Shown here: piece after piece, positions 33,591-44,627 of the stretch
Layout of the letters: each line of letters opens with the position of its first letter
Position numbering within the stretch: the stretch's first letter is position 1
Origin: Blasia pusilla
Taxonomy: Eukaryota; Marchantiophyta; Marchantiopsida; Blasiales
NCBI GenBank assembly: GCA_050084515.1
Contig: CM114272.1
Coordinates: 49,538,001 to 49,602,000 of the forward strand
Length of the DNA stretch: 64,000 bases
Direction of reading: 5' to 3'
Translations under genes and position numbers: made by a program
Notes under the pieces: generated by a model
The model's database searches: none
What the model saw: the letters and a program-made list of their open reading frames with translations, nothing else
Told to the model about the DNA's origin: nothing

Positions 33591-34783
33591 GTATTCATCG
33601 CATGCATTGCCATTTCCACCGTTGCCATGTGATGAGGAAATGGATGGAGCACAATTTCCTTCACGCAAAAATGCGCCTCCAATGAATTTGGGTGCTCCTC
33701 TGCAAACTGCATCCACTCCATGTACTTGTGGTTTCCATCCCACATGAAGAAGTAAAGGTTCCGCATCCAGCTAAATTTGGTTCCTTCAATCACTCTTCTG
33801 AACTCCTAATCTCTCATCCTCCAGAAAGTATCCAGTGCCTCCAAGTCCTCTTCCGTCATGAGCGCTTGGGTTCCATGTTCATCGTAAGGCTGAACATAGA
33901 ACGGAGGGAAGATTTTGACGTAGGATACAGTCGTTGCCGACTGTTTGAGCTTTGCAATGTCCTCCTCCGCCTGAATTTCACGGACGTACTCTATTGTCCG
34001 CAATTGACAGAGTGGAATTCCCGGGGCGTTCTGGACCTCCATCAGTGCCATCTGCTTAACAACCTGCCACAATGGGGACCAAGTCAATAAAATACAATGT
34101 TTTGCCAATGAATTGCATAATGAGCCTTCACATAACTCAAATTTTTCTTACCCGCTCAAAGATTGGGTCGGTGTCCAGGCCCGCCAGCTACTATGGGACA
34201 GCAGTTGGCAAGTCCACAGGAAACTCATCGATCCAATAAAGGTCGATTTCTTCCGCAGGGCTCAAAGACGACGAAGACTCTTCTCCTGGTTCTTCAGAGA
34301 TGTCCACCATCTCCACACTTGCTGTCCTCATGACCTCATCGTCCGTCACTTGAACTTTGGCCGTTTCCTCAGCCGATTTTAGATTCATGGTGTCCCCATA
34401 CCTCATCGGAGACATTTCCTGCATCTCAACACTCTCTGTTGGATGGGCATGGCTTTCTTAAATGGCAATTGCTTTTTCCCTCTGAGCCTTTGCCAATTCT
34501 GCTCTCCTCACAGAGGCGTCAAGACGCTTCTTCTCGCGTTTCTTGTCCGTGACTCTTTTCTTCAAGGCCTTCGATGCCTCAACCTTGGCGTTTTGCTTAG
34601 CGAGCTCCTCCAGAACACGTTTTGCTAGAACCTGTGCATATCTACTTCCCTTTCCCGCTCTTCTATTTCTTGTTGCCTTATCTCATTCGCCGAACAAGGA
34701 CCTAGAGATGGTGACGGAGGAGTCTTGATGGACTTGGGAGTGATGCTCCCTACCTTGGTTGCTTGTGTTTTATTTCTTGTCAT

Positions 34784-35442
34784 GGTGCACGTTGGGTCAG
34801 TTCTTCCTCCTCGACAGTCTAATCTGCTCCTGGGCACGATAGATCCCTCAAAGTGTTTTGTGAAGAAGCATCGTGACCCTCCAGCGGATGGGCTTGCCAA
34901 AATCGAACCCTAGAGGCGTCAGGTGTTGGATTGTCGTAACCTTCCAGCGAAGTGGTGATGTAACCGAGTTTGGCAGCAGAAAGGGAAATGCAGCTGCTGC
35001 GAGGAAGAGCACATGAAATCGCGAAGTGAAAAATAGAAATGATCAAAACCTCTGCCTTTTATACTTTTCGAGTCGTTGAGTTGACTCTTGGGTCATTGGT
35101 TAGGTGCCTTTCGAACCCGTCGCAGTCTCCAACGGGTTGCCGTAGCAAATCCATGCAATGTCTCATGTCTCAATGTTAGAAAATCCCGACTCCAATCACA
35201 CAGGTCAGACAGGTAGGGGGTACCAACCCAATGGACTCTGACGGGTTGCAAGTTGCACTCGGATTCTTACAGAAGATGGTACTCCGTGGCTTTGCAACCC
35301 TCGTGTTTGAGTCCCAAATTTTGTAACCGGTCGGACCCAGACAAGTTGCAACAGGATTGAATCCATTCCGTCAGACAATCTCACCTACCAAACATCATCT
35401 TGTCAATCGAATTCTGTCAAGAGAATAACGGTCACTATTCAC
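34784..35442. other. Divergent promoter region of copy C
   Basis: It contains the minus-strand TATA box (TATAAAAGG, 35055-35063). Only a few degenerate palindromes are present (35110-35370), so the tandem array of A, B and D is nearly absent here. A minus-strand leader frame (LEGYDNPTPDASRVRFWQAH) is shared with copy D (LEGYEDPAPDASKVQFWQAH) and could be an upstream coding leader. Confidence 0.45.
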
Positions 35443-35452
35443 TATAAATTAA
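35443..35452 (+). promoter_or_regulatory. TATA box of the transposase gene, copy C
   Basis: TATAAATTAA is followed by an ATTCTC/ATTCTT/ATTCCC hexamer run and the ATG at 35513. Confidence 0.55.
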
Positions 35453-36609
35453 ACATTCTCATTCCCATTCTTATTCTTATTCTCATTCTCCACCGGGTGG
35501 AATCATCTGGGAATGGATATTTATGTGAAACTCACTTGTGGCAGTCATCTAGCGGCCCTTCCTCAATTAGAAATAGTTTGACCCCAAGCTTGTGAATCTT
35601 TCATACCAGTGGATGAAAATTTCCTCTCTGTGCGATTTCTTCTCCAAATTGGAACAATCTTTGTTTCCAAGGATGTTAGGGTGGACGGTATGGAGGACGT
35701 TGAAGGTGAGACAGTCCAGCTAGTGATAGGAGACCGTAAACTATGGAATCTTCTACCTCTAAAAAATGGTCAATACAGAGTTTATGGCTTGCCTCTAAAT
35801 TCCTCTGTTTCCCAAGTAGACGGTCCGAAATTTCCAAATGCACCGAGCTCTACGTTTTCCACTCCAAGCTCAGTAGATCCGGCATCGACTCCAACTTCAT
35901 ACATTCGTAATAATGTTGTACTTCCTGAAGACATTCTAGATGTCGTCAACCTCAGTGGAATTGTCGGACACCAACCGAGTCCTCTGTGTGCCTACTTGTT
36001 CCTCTTGCGAGTATCAGGCAATAGTTTGTTGTCGTCTCTGCCCTTTAAAATGTTCAAGCACATTCTTGTCAACGAGGTGCCGCCCACGTACGATGGTAAT
36101 TGCATTTATGAGTTGCCTCCACTTGCTGGTCCTGCTCAAAAGAAAGGTGGAGGACGCTTGAAGGGTATAGACAGAAATTCCGATTGTCATCGATGGTGGA
36201 GGCTTCAACGGACTAGTGCTTCAATTCCATATGGTCCTTGGATTTTTTATCGCCGCCAATGCGTTGGAGCCCTGGAGTGTAGAAGTCCAGCATGCCCGTA
36301 TCTAGAGCGCAATGGGCGAGTCAATACATTGCAATTCCCCCCTAAGAATGCAGAAACTCCATATGAGGTCGGCACAACCATACCGTCGGGAGGCCATCGA
36401 TGTCCTCATTGTCAGGCATCCCCTTTTTGCGTTGGAGCGTGTCCTGAATACATATTTTTCATTGTCCACGACTTCAGTTCTGCGTCAGAGTACACAAGGC
36501 TGGCAGTTCATGTTGGCTCCCACATTCATCCTGTTACTGGTACAATTCAGAGACACATGAAGGAGGATGTGGCAAAGAAAGTGGCCGAGGTATATAGAAA
36601 CTCTCCCAG

Positions 36610-37002
36610 CATATATCAAAGCTTACCCAGTTTCCGTAAAGATCTTCCCCTTCCCTGATTCGATCTATAAGATCAAGGCCTCTCGACAGCCCTATCGTTG
36701 ACATTTTAAAGACATAAGCCTTGGATCCTTCGCCTTCCTAGCCCATGAATTGCCATCTCTGAATAAATGGAAATTTGGAGTTGGCCTTGATTCTGGAAAT
36801 GGCATCCATTTCGGCCGTCTTTCCATCCACTACCCGTATTTGATGCAACAAATTTCGGAAGCATTTAGGATCAGCGAGAAATGCGGGATTTTCCCAGAGT
36901 TGTTTCTCCTCAACCATGATCTCGCCTTGCCCAGGGATTCCAAGCACTTGTTCACAAAATTGTGATGCTGTTATTAACTTGATTTCTCCGGGCTTTGATA
37001 GA
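36610..37002 (-). other. Micro-inversion inside the copy C transposase
   Basis: The minus strand carries FCEQVLGIPGQGE, ENPAFLADPKCFRNLLHQIR and MDAISRIKANSKFPFIQRWQ, which lie on the plus strand in A (about 9190-9590) and B. The flanking plus-strand sequence joins exactly where the inverted piece ends. At the breakpoints of the ancestral order there is a TCAAAGC and a GCTTTGA, a 7-bp inverted match that could have mediated the flip. Confidence 0.8.
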
Positions 37003-37515
37003 TATTTGCTACACAGTGCTGAATGGATGGTTGACCATGGGTGCTCACATTCATGACCATGTGGAGAAGGGACTCAAAACTATATTTGTATGTGAGGTAA
37101 AAGAAGAAGACGTTGGTAGTTTGAAGATGTGTTGGTTACTCTTATTGGAGGTGGTGAAGGAAAACAAAAGGCCACCTTCGGAAATTTATGGATTCATGGC
37201 GGACAATGCACAACCTGGGTGGATTGCTATCAGGGAAGTGTTTTGGGGTGGAGAGGGAAAGGTCGGATGCTTTCCATTGGCAACAGTTTGTCACCCGGTA
37301 CACCAAATCTTGCATCAAGGAGAATAGAGGACAGAGCATGTCACTCTACTCCAACGCTGCAAGGACAGCAAAACCTTGAAACAGGCCATGGAATGCCAAG
37401 AAGAACGTCATGGGTGGTGGAGGAAGTATGCGATTGAGGGGAAGTACAAAGATTTGTGCTCTTGGCTCAGTTGGTGGATTGTACGAATGAGACAATGGGG
37501 AAACTTCATGCAGCA

Positions 37516-38477
37516 GGTGAGTTCAATATTTCGTCTTGTCGAGCTCATGCTGAGAATTGTTTGAAAAGTTGCAGCTCAAGTTGAGAAGCGTGGGCACTAT
37601 AGGGATTTCAAACCGAAAAAACCAAGCAACCCGTTGGATGCGAAGGGTTGCCTGAGTGTGCAACCAGTCAGAAACTGATGGGTTGCATCAAGAATATTTG
37701 TGTTACCCGTCGGAGCGCGACATCATGCACGAGGAATGTTTGTGTAACCCGTGGGAACCCGACAGGTTGCATGAGTGTGCAACCTGTCAAATCTCGACAA
37801 GTCGCAAGCCGCAAGGCTACGAGTTAACTCAATCTGCAACCCGTCTGATTCTGACAAGTTGCACCTGTCTGCAACCTGTTGGATTCCGACTAGTTGCGTC
37901 GTATGCGACTCCTTGCATTCAGACAAGTTGTGGCTATCTCCGAGTTGCATCCAAACATGTTGCATCAGTTTGAGTTAACTAGAACCCGTCGAATTCCAAT
38001 AGTTGCAAAGCTTTGTGTGTGGACACTTCTTGCAAGCCAACAGAATCCGACAGGTTGCATTAGGATTTTTGAGACCCGACCGGCCTGTTTCTCACAACCC
38101 ATCTGATTCCGACGGGTTCAGTAGCAAGTTCATGGGTGCTAGGTTGCAGTAAAAGGTTACTGAGACATGCCAGGGATGTCTCCGACTTGCAACCCATTTC
38201 AAGTCGAAGGCTGGAAAATCCATGTGCAATTCGTCAGATTTCGATGACTTGCACTTGGATCTTCCGGCCCAGAGTGGCCAAAGTTACTTCCAACCCATCA
38301 GAATCCGACGGGTTGCAGTAGGTGGTTCCTGGGTGTCGCAACACGTTGGAAATCGACGGGTTCACAGAGTCATTCATGGGATGCCTCTGACTTGCAACCC
38401 GTCTGTTTTTTACAGGTAGCTTTTTTCTTTGCTCATAGAGTCATTTTCGTTCCCTTCTCACATTGCCGTCGTTGCAA
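37516..38477 (+). repeat. Transposase intron of copy C, expanded palindrome array
   Basis: CAGCAG|GTGAGTTC...CGTCGTTGCAAG. At 962 bp it is about twice the length of the A and B introns. It contains twenty or so diverged units (37625-38420) such as CAACCTGTTGGATTCC and CAATTCGTCAGATTTCG. The acceptor reads GCAAG instead of GCAGG. Confidence 0.6.
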
Positions 38478-39436
38478 GGATTGAACATTCATGAAAATGC
38501 CCTCTATCCCAACACAAGTGGAGCAAAAAGTGTTCATTCCTCTTGGAGGTCGTCACAAGCATGCCAAATAATTTCACTTGTGGAGGCATGCCAACAAGAC
38601 TAGGCAAGAGCAATGTTACAGTCTACAGTATCCCATATCTTCCTCACAAAAGGCATAACAAAAGGAAGGGGACCTTCGATTTACGAGCTCTATGTCAGGG
38701 CGGCTGTGAGATCTGGTGATGAGAAACTCTATGTGGAATCCTTCAATTGGTGCGTAGCGGGAACTCCCCTCGAGCAAGATGTACACATTTGTGGGGATAT
38801 TTGTGGGCGTGTTTCAAGATGTCTCATACAGATGGTGGTAGAGCAGTCCGAGCAAGACTCGTGGAGACCACATAAGTATCATCAAGATGAAGTGGACAAT
38901 CTTACAAGTGTCGGTTTCAGACTCGTAAACAGAGGAAGTTTGGAGCATATTCGCATTACAGAGACCTTTGCATTTTGGATTTAACCCAAGATTGATGTCA
39001 ATATATACCCGGAGAAGGTGGATGATCTCAATCTACTATTCCTGTTTGAGTCTAGAAATGGGGTGAAGAGAAACAGAATGTGTAGGCCAACGGTGGAGAG
39101 AGCAAAGCGAATCGCATCAGCTCGGGAGGCAAATATAGAAATCATCGCCCCAAAAGATGTCTAGAGTGGCAATGGAATAGGAAGGATGTATTGGGTCAAG
39201 AACAACACTCTAAATTCAAGTGTCACAAGGGTGTATGTGGTGCACATCTGTTGCTTTCCCACATGTTAATGTGATAACTTCGTCCAAAGAGAGACAAGTG
39301 GGAAAAGGTATTTCTCTTGTAAGCACATGTACAATGTGTGCTTGTAGTTTTAAGAGAGTCGGAGGTAGGAGTAGGAATCCACCAACCAATTATTTCTCTC
39401 AAAGAAGTGCAAAGTATTTTAAACAAACCACTTTGA

Positions 39437-39835
39437 GGATGCAAAATGAGGTCTTAGATTTTACTTTCATTTGCCGAAACCTTCACTTTGAGCTTGAACT
39501 CCATTCAGCGCAGGGCAAATGATAGATTTTTTCCAGACCAGGGAAAAAGTGGTTTGTTCCACATTTATGATTCCAATGATTTTTCAGTTTATTAAATTTT
39601 GTGCAAATTGCAACCTGTCGGATTCTGACGGGTTGCCAAAATGTGGAAGAGGAAAAAAAATGTGTGGGAGTGCCTAAGCACTGAGAGCAAAAGTGCAAAA
39701 AAATTCACACAAAAAGTTTCCTCTCTTCAACCCAACGAAAACTCTCTTCAAATCACAAGAAACTCTCTTAAAAAAAGTATCTCTTTGGGTTGAAGGTAGT
39801 TTCCTCTCTCCTCTCTCCTCTCTCCTCTTACCGCT
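39437..39835. repeat. Right subterminal arm and terminal repeat, copy C
   Basis: Non-coding. One palindrome (GCAACCTGTCGGATTCTG...) at about 39608-39636, then the terminal pyrimidine tract ending CTCTTACCGC at 39833. Beyond it the sequence enters the inside of copy D directly. Confidence 0.6.
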
Positions 39836-40472
39836 CCTTCTTTCTTTTGAGCAAGACGAGCAAGTGAAGGCAACTCAAAAATGCAATTACCATCGTACGT
39901 GGGCGGCAGCTCGTTGACAAGAATGTGCTTGAACATTTTAAAGGGAAGAGACGACAGGAAACTATTTCCTGATACTCGCAAGAGGAATGAGTAGGCAGAC
40001 ACAGGGCCGGTTGGTGTCCGACAGATCCACTGAGCTTGACGACATCCGGAATTTCTTTTGGAAGTACAACATTGTTACAAACGTGTGAAGTTGGAGTCGA
40101 TGTCGGATCTACTGAGGTGGGAGTGGCAAACGTAGAGCTCGGTACACTAGGAAATTTTGGACCGTCTACTTGGGAAACAGAGGAATTGAGAGGCAAGCCA
40201 TAAACTCTATATCGACCATTTTTTAGAGGTAGGAGATTCCATACTTTACAATCTGCTATCACTTGCTGGACTATCTCACCTACAACGTCCTCCGTACCGT
40301 CCACCCTAACATCCTTGGAAACAAAGATTATTCCAATTTTGAGAAGAAATTGCACTGAGAGGAAATTTTCATCCATTGGTATGTAAGACTCACGAGCTTG
40401 CGGTTGAATTATTTTTTATTGAGGAAGGGCCGCTAGATGACTGCCACAAGTGAGTTTCACATAATTATCCAT
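39836..40472 (-). pseudogene. MULE transposase N-terminal fragment, copy D
   Basis: The minus-strand start at 40472 (ATGGATAATTATGTG) and the frame 40376-39836 contain VDENFLSVQF-like MDENFLSVQFLLKIGIIFVS, VWNLLPLKNGRYRVYGLPL, NNVVLPKEIPDVVKLSG, and a broken continuation to LLVLLKRKKE. Only about the first 200 residues are left; the catalytic and SWIM parts are missing. Confidence 0.65.
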
Positions 40473-42013
40473 TCCTAGATTATTCCACCGGGTGGAGAAT
40501 GAGAATACGAATACGAATAAGAATAAGAATAAGAATAAGAATGGGAATGAGAATGAGAATGTTTAATTTATGGTGAATAGTGATCGTTATTCTCCTGACT
40601 AAATTTGATTGACAAGATGTTGTTTGGTAGGTGAGATTGTCTAACGCAATGGATTCAATCCTATTGCAACCTGTCGGATCCGACGGGTTGGAAAATTTTG
40701 GGACTAAGACACATGGGTTGCAAAGCCACGGAGTACCATCTTCTATTAGAGTCCAAGTCCAACTTGCAACCTGTCGGAGTCTGTTCGGTTGGTACCCCCT
40801 ACCTGTCTGACCTGTCTGATTGGAGTCGGGATCCATAAGACCTGCATGGATTTGCTTCGGCAACCCTTTGGGGGCTGCGACGGTTTGGAAAGGCACCTAA
40901 CCTCGCTCTCCCTTTTGGAGGTAACCGAGTTGGGGGGGGATCTCGCGTTGATTTCTCTTATCCAATGAACAGTGCAAACCGTGAGTGCAATTTTGCCGTA
41001 TGGTGGGAAGTGTCCAACCTAGGGTAGACCTTGTAACCCGTTGGAGGTAATCGGATGGCCTTGAGACTATGCTTCTTCGCCTTGTTACCTGAGGACGAGG
41101 GAAGCCTGCAACCCGTCGGTCTCTGAGGGGTTGCTCGGGTACCTCACCTTGTTACCCCAAGATGAGGGAAGCGTGCAACCCGTCACTCTCCGACGGGTTG
41201 CACGGGTACTTCGCCTTGTTATCCCAAGACGAGGGAAGCGTACAACCCGTTGGTCTCCGACGGGTTGGCTGAGTACGTCGCCTTGTTACCCGAGGATGAG
41301 GGAAGCGTGCAACCCGTCGGTCTCGGAAAGGTTGTCAGGGTACCTCGCCTTGTTACTCCAAGACGAGGGAAGCGTGCAACCAATCGGCCTCCGACGGGTT
41401 GCGCAGGTACCTCGGCTTGTTACCCCAAGATGAGGGAAGCGTGCAACCCGTGGATCTCCGACGGGTTTCCTGGGTACCTCGCCTTGTTACCGAGGATGAG
41501 GGATGCGTGCAACCCGTTGGTCTCCGACAGGTTTCCTGGGTACCTCGCCTTGCACCCCCAAGACGAGGGAAGTGTGCAACCCGTCAGAGACCAAAAGGTT
41601 GCCTAGGTTCCCACGTGCAAAGTTCTAGAACGGCCGACACGTTGTCGTCGATACGACCCAATGACCCACCAGTCAACTCAATCGCTCGAAAAGTATAAAA
41701 GGCTGAGATTTCGCTCATTTCCATTTTTCATTTCGCAATTTCATGTGCTCTTCCTTGCATCAACTGACGTTACCTTTTCGCTGCCAAACTCGGTTACATT
41801 CACCCCTTCACTGGAAGGTTACGAAGATCCAGCACCCGACGCTTCCAAGGTTCAATTTTGGCAAGCCCATCCGCTGGAGGGTCACAACGCTTGTTCACGA
41901 AATGCTAAGAGAGTTGGGTTTAGGGTCATGGCGCTTCATCACGAAACGCTTTGAGGGATCTATCGTGCACAGGAGCAGACTATTGAGGAGGAAGAACTGA
42001 TCCAACGTGCACC
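40473..42013. repeat. Divergent promoter region of copy D with a 67-bp tandem array
   Basis: It contains a long hexamer run (40495-40560, GAATAA/GAATGA, the reverse of ATTCTT/ATTCTC) in the transposase leader. From about 41075 to 41610 there are eight tandem units of about 67 bp: TACCTCGCCTTGTTACCCC, AAGACGAGGGAAGCGTG, then a CAACCCGTCGGTCTCC palindrome. The plus-strand TATA box is at 41694-41700. A leader frame follows to 41954 (LEGYEDPAPDASKVQFWQAH). Confidence 0.7.
41694..41700 (+). promoter_or_regulatory. TATA box of the ParB/methyltransferase-like gene, copy D
   Basis: AAAAGTATAAAAGGCTGAG, about 320 bp before the ATG at 42014. Confidence 0.55.
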
Positions 42014-42880
42014 ATGACAAAAAAGAAAACACAAGCAACCAAGGTAGAGAGCATCACTCCGAAGTCCATCAAGACTCCTACATCACCATCTCCAGGGCCT
42101 CATTCGGAAAATGAGACGAGGCAACAAGAAATAGAGGAGCGGGAAAGGGAAGCTGATATGCACAAGCAGGAGGTTCTAGCAAAACGTGTTCTGGAGGAGC
42201 TCGCTAAGCTAAACGTCGAGATTGAGGCATCAAAGGCCTTGAAGAAAAGAGTTGCGGAAGAGAAACGCGAGAAGAAGCGTCTTGACGCCTCCGCCAGGAG
42301 AGCAGAATTGGTGAAAGCTCAAAGGGAAAAAGCAATCGCCATTGAAGAAAGCCATGCCCGTCCAACAGAGAGTGTTGAGATGCAGGAAATGTCTCCGATA
42401 AATTCGGGTTATGTGAAGCCTCATTATACAATTCATTGGCAAAACACTGTATTTTATTGACTTGGTCCCTATTGTGGCAGGTTGTTAAGAAGATGCACTG
42501 ATGGAGGGCCATAAGGCCCCAAGAATTCCACTCTGTTGATTGCGGACAATGGAGTACGTCCACGAAATTCAGCCAGAGGAGGACATTGCAAAGCTCAAAT
42601 AGTCGGCAGCGACTGCATCCTACGTCAACAGCTTCCCTCCGTTCTATGTTCAGCCTTACAATGAACATGGAATCCAAGCTTTGGTGACCAAAGAGGACTT
42701 GGAGGCGTTGGATACTTTCTAGAGGATGAGAGATCAGGAGTTTTTAAGAGCGATTGAAGGAACCCAATTTAGTTGCATGCGGAACCTTTACTTCTTCATC
42801 TGGGATGGAAACCACAGGTATATGGAGTGGACGCAGTTTGCAGAGGAGCGCCCAAATTCATTGGAGGCGCATTTTTTCGT

Positions 42881-44519
42881 TGTCTCACTTGGCAATACAT
42901 GGCCAGCACACAACCCAGGTGAAAATGTTGCTAGTTCCACCAGTTCGGTCCCATGTAAGAGCTTAGGGCCAGATCAGAAGATCAGATCTACAAGATGTAC
43001 TCCTTAATTACTGTAAACCCCACCTCTTTACCTTAAGAGGCTGGAGAAACGCTCTCCACTTAAGTATCACAATCCTATCCTCACCCTACTAACCAAAACT
43101 CCTTCCTTTCTCTTGAGTGCTTTGAGTGGAGTGGCCAGTGGAACCCAACAAGCACACTCTACTCAGAAATCTTAGTCAAGAATGACCAGAGCAGCATAAG
43201 GTCCTCCAATGTGCTGCCTTGGACGAGTTGAATGTACCAAGGATATCCTCTAAAGTACACCCAACTCCTAACCGATCAGGTAGTGCAATCACCCTCTTCT
43301 TCTCCTCTTACCTTGCTGATCCTTTGTTCTCCCTTCTTGTTTAGGTAGTAGGAGACTTAACAGGCTGAGCCCATGGTCTTCTACCTATAGGGGACCTCAA
43401 GCATGACCCTCTTCCTCTCTCCACTCACTAACTCTTATCACTTACCAGACCTGGAAGTCCAGGTTGTCACACTGAAGTAATCGGTGATTGGTGTCAAAGT
43501 CCAAGCTTAGGTGGACAGAACAGCAAGCTTTCCAAGCACACCTTGGTGGAGCACAATCTTGGAACCCAAGCTTGCCTCCCCTCTACTGGTACAGCCTCTT
43601 GTCCACTCACTACACTTGTGAATGATTAGTTGAATCAGCTCCAAGAATCTCCCTTCATCAAGCCCCCCCAACTCATCACTCAATCATGCACATACTCAGA
43701 TACAGAGCAATGGAGTGAACTCATTTCACAGGGCTATCACAAAATCATCGAGTACATGGGAGACCTTCTTAGTCTCAGCCCCCTTCAAGCACACTACACA
43801 CTACCTAGATCTGGGAGCACATAACTCTGCTGGTTAGCTTGGCTCAAGAGTTCGAGTGTCTACTAGCCAACAGCATGTATATGCCCGCCTTCAAGCAAAC
43901 CCAACAGAGTATTTATAAGTGAAGCTGAGAGCCCTCTTCTTCCTTGGGCTTCTCTGGAATTCTGGGTTCCTACCTTCCTACAAATCTACCTCCCCCTAAG
44001 CATCTACTCCAAGGCATCTACTGCCTGAAATTTCTACCTCATCTACTTCTGAACCTGTCCTAACTAAAGTCTCTTGAGCAGCATTTCCCATGCTTGCTTC
44101 TTCTCAAGCTGGTTCGAGCTTCCCTTGGATGCTCTTCAGCTCCTCACCTGATCTCATTACTCCCCTGGATGCTCTTCAGCTCCTCACGTGATCTCATTAC
44201 TTCCCTGGATGCTCCTCACATGATCTCATTACTCCCCTGGATGCTCTTCAGCTCCTCACCTGATCTCATTACTTCCCTGGATGCTCCTCACCTGATCTCA
44301 TTACTCCCCTGGATGCTCTTCAGCTCCTCACCGGATCTCATTACTTCCCTGGATGCTCCTCACCTGATCTCATTACTCCCCTGGATGATCTTCAGCTCCT
44401 CACCTGATCTCATTACTCCCCTGGATGCTCTTCAGCTCCTCACCTAATCTCATTTAAATTGCAGATTGTTGTTCTAGCTCCTTCTACTCACCTAACTAGA
44501 GTCCCAAAAGTATCTAACA
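42881..44519. mobile_element. Solo-LTR-like insertion in exon 2 of copy D
   Basis: The reading of exon 2 stops at GCGCATTTTTTCGT and resumes at 44542 (GCGCACATGCGTGAAGG). The extra DNA starts TGTCTCACTTGG and ends GTATCTAACA. It contains a TATA-like GTATTTATAAG at about 43910 and CT-rich sequence downstream of it, as in an LTR. GGCGCA flanks both sides, but about 22 extra bases lie on the right, so the exact borders and target duplication are uncertain. No product is recognised in its short frames. Confidence 0.5.
44140..44455 (+). repeat. Tandem repeat with alternating 40- and 32-bp units
   Basis: Units read CCTGGATGCTCTTCAGCTCC followed by TCACCTGATCTCATTACTCC (40 bp). Every second unit lacks 8 bp (TTCAGCTC), giving 32 bp. 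The 40+32 pair repeats, so the array has a higher-order period of about 72 bp. It lies near the right end of the LTR-like insert. Confidence 0.8.
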
Positions 44520-44627
44520 CATATGGGAGCCATTTATGAAAGGGCGCACATGCGTGAAGGCAGTCGTGCTCCATCCATTTCCTCATCACATGACAACGGT
44601 GGAAATGGCAATGCATGCGATGAATAC

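Larger units (their letters stand above)
28552..34783 (-). pseudogene. ParB-like / beta-class DNA methyltransferase-like gene, copy C
   Basis: Exons on the minus strand: E1 34783 to about 34165, starting MTRNKTQATKVGSITPKSIK. E2 34063-33591 (MWDGNHKYMEWMQFAEE, one stop). E3 32715-29505, interrupted by the LTR-like insert 29599-30864. E4 from 28891, truncated at 28552. E3 shows the best middle region: KKLSAACKFWAS-like WQKLSAACKFWAS, DGEALSMYDIEIGQGM, and the motif AVNLLIADLPSW (DLPS at 31041-31052). E4 has lost most of the SAM motif I by deletion but keeps LCLEGRPELLDLCKEAKADY. Donors GTAAGT and acceptors CAG are intact at several junctions. Confidence 0.5.
35513..39436 (+). pseudogene. MULE transposase, copy C (best preserved N-terminus)
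   Basis: It starts MDIYVKLTCGSHLAALPQ. One stop follows, then a frame open from 35609 to 36658: VRFLLQIGTIFVSKDVRV, NNVVLPEDILDVVNLSG, the zinc region CRSPACPYLERNGR, CPHCQASPFC, FFIVHDFSSASEYTRLAVHV. Then a micro-inversion (about 36610-37000) places the middle of the catalytic region on the minus strand. The frame resumes at DICYTVLNGWLTMGAH, CEVKEEDVG and GFMADNAQPGW. Intron 37516-38477. The last exon has IFLTKGITKGRG and ELYVRAAVRSGDEKL, a deletion of the A segment 11024-11566, and a SWIM region with broken frame (39255-39345). The stop is at 39434. Confidence 0.7.
28552..39835. mobile_element. Giant Mutator-like DNA transposon, copy C (left end lost)
   Basis: It begins inside exon 4 of the minus-strand gene (homologous to 14738 in B) and runs to its right terminal repeat (pyrimidine tract 39801-39833, CTCTTACCGC). 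It holds the transposase (35513-39436), an LTR-like insert (29599-30864), a 390-bp internal inversion in the transposase and a 540-bp deletion near 38880. Confidence 0.75.
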
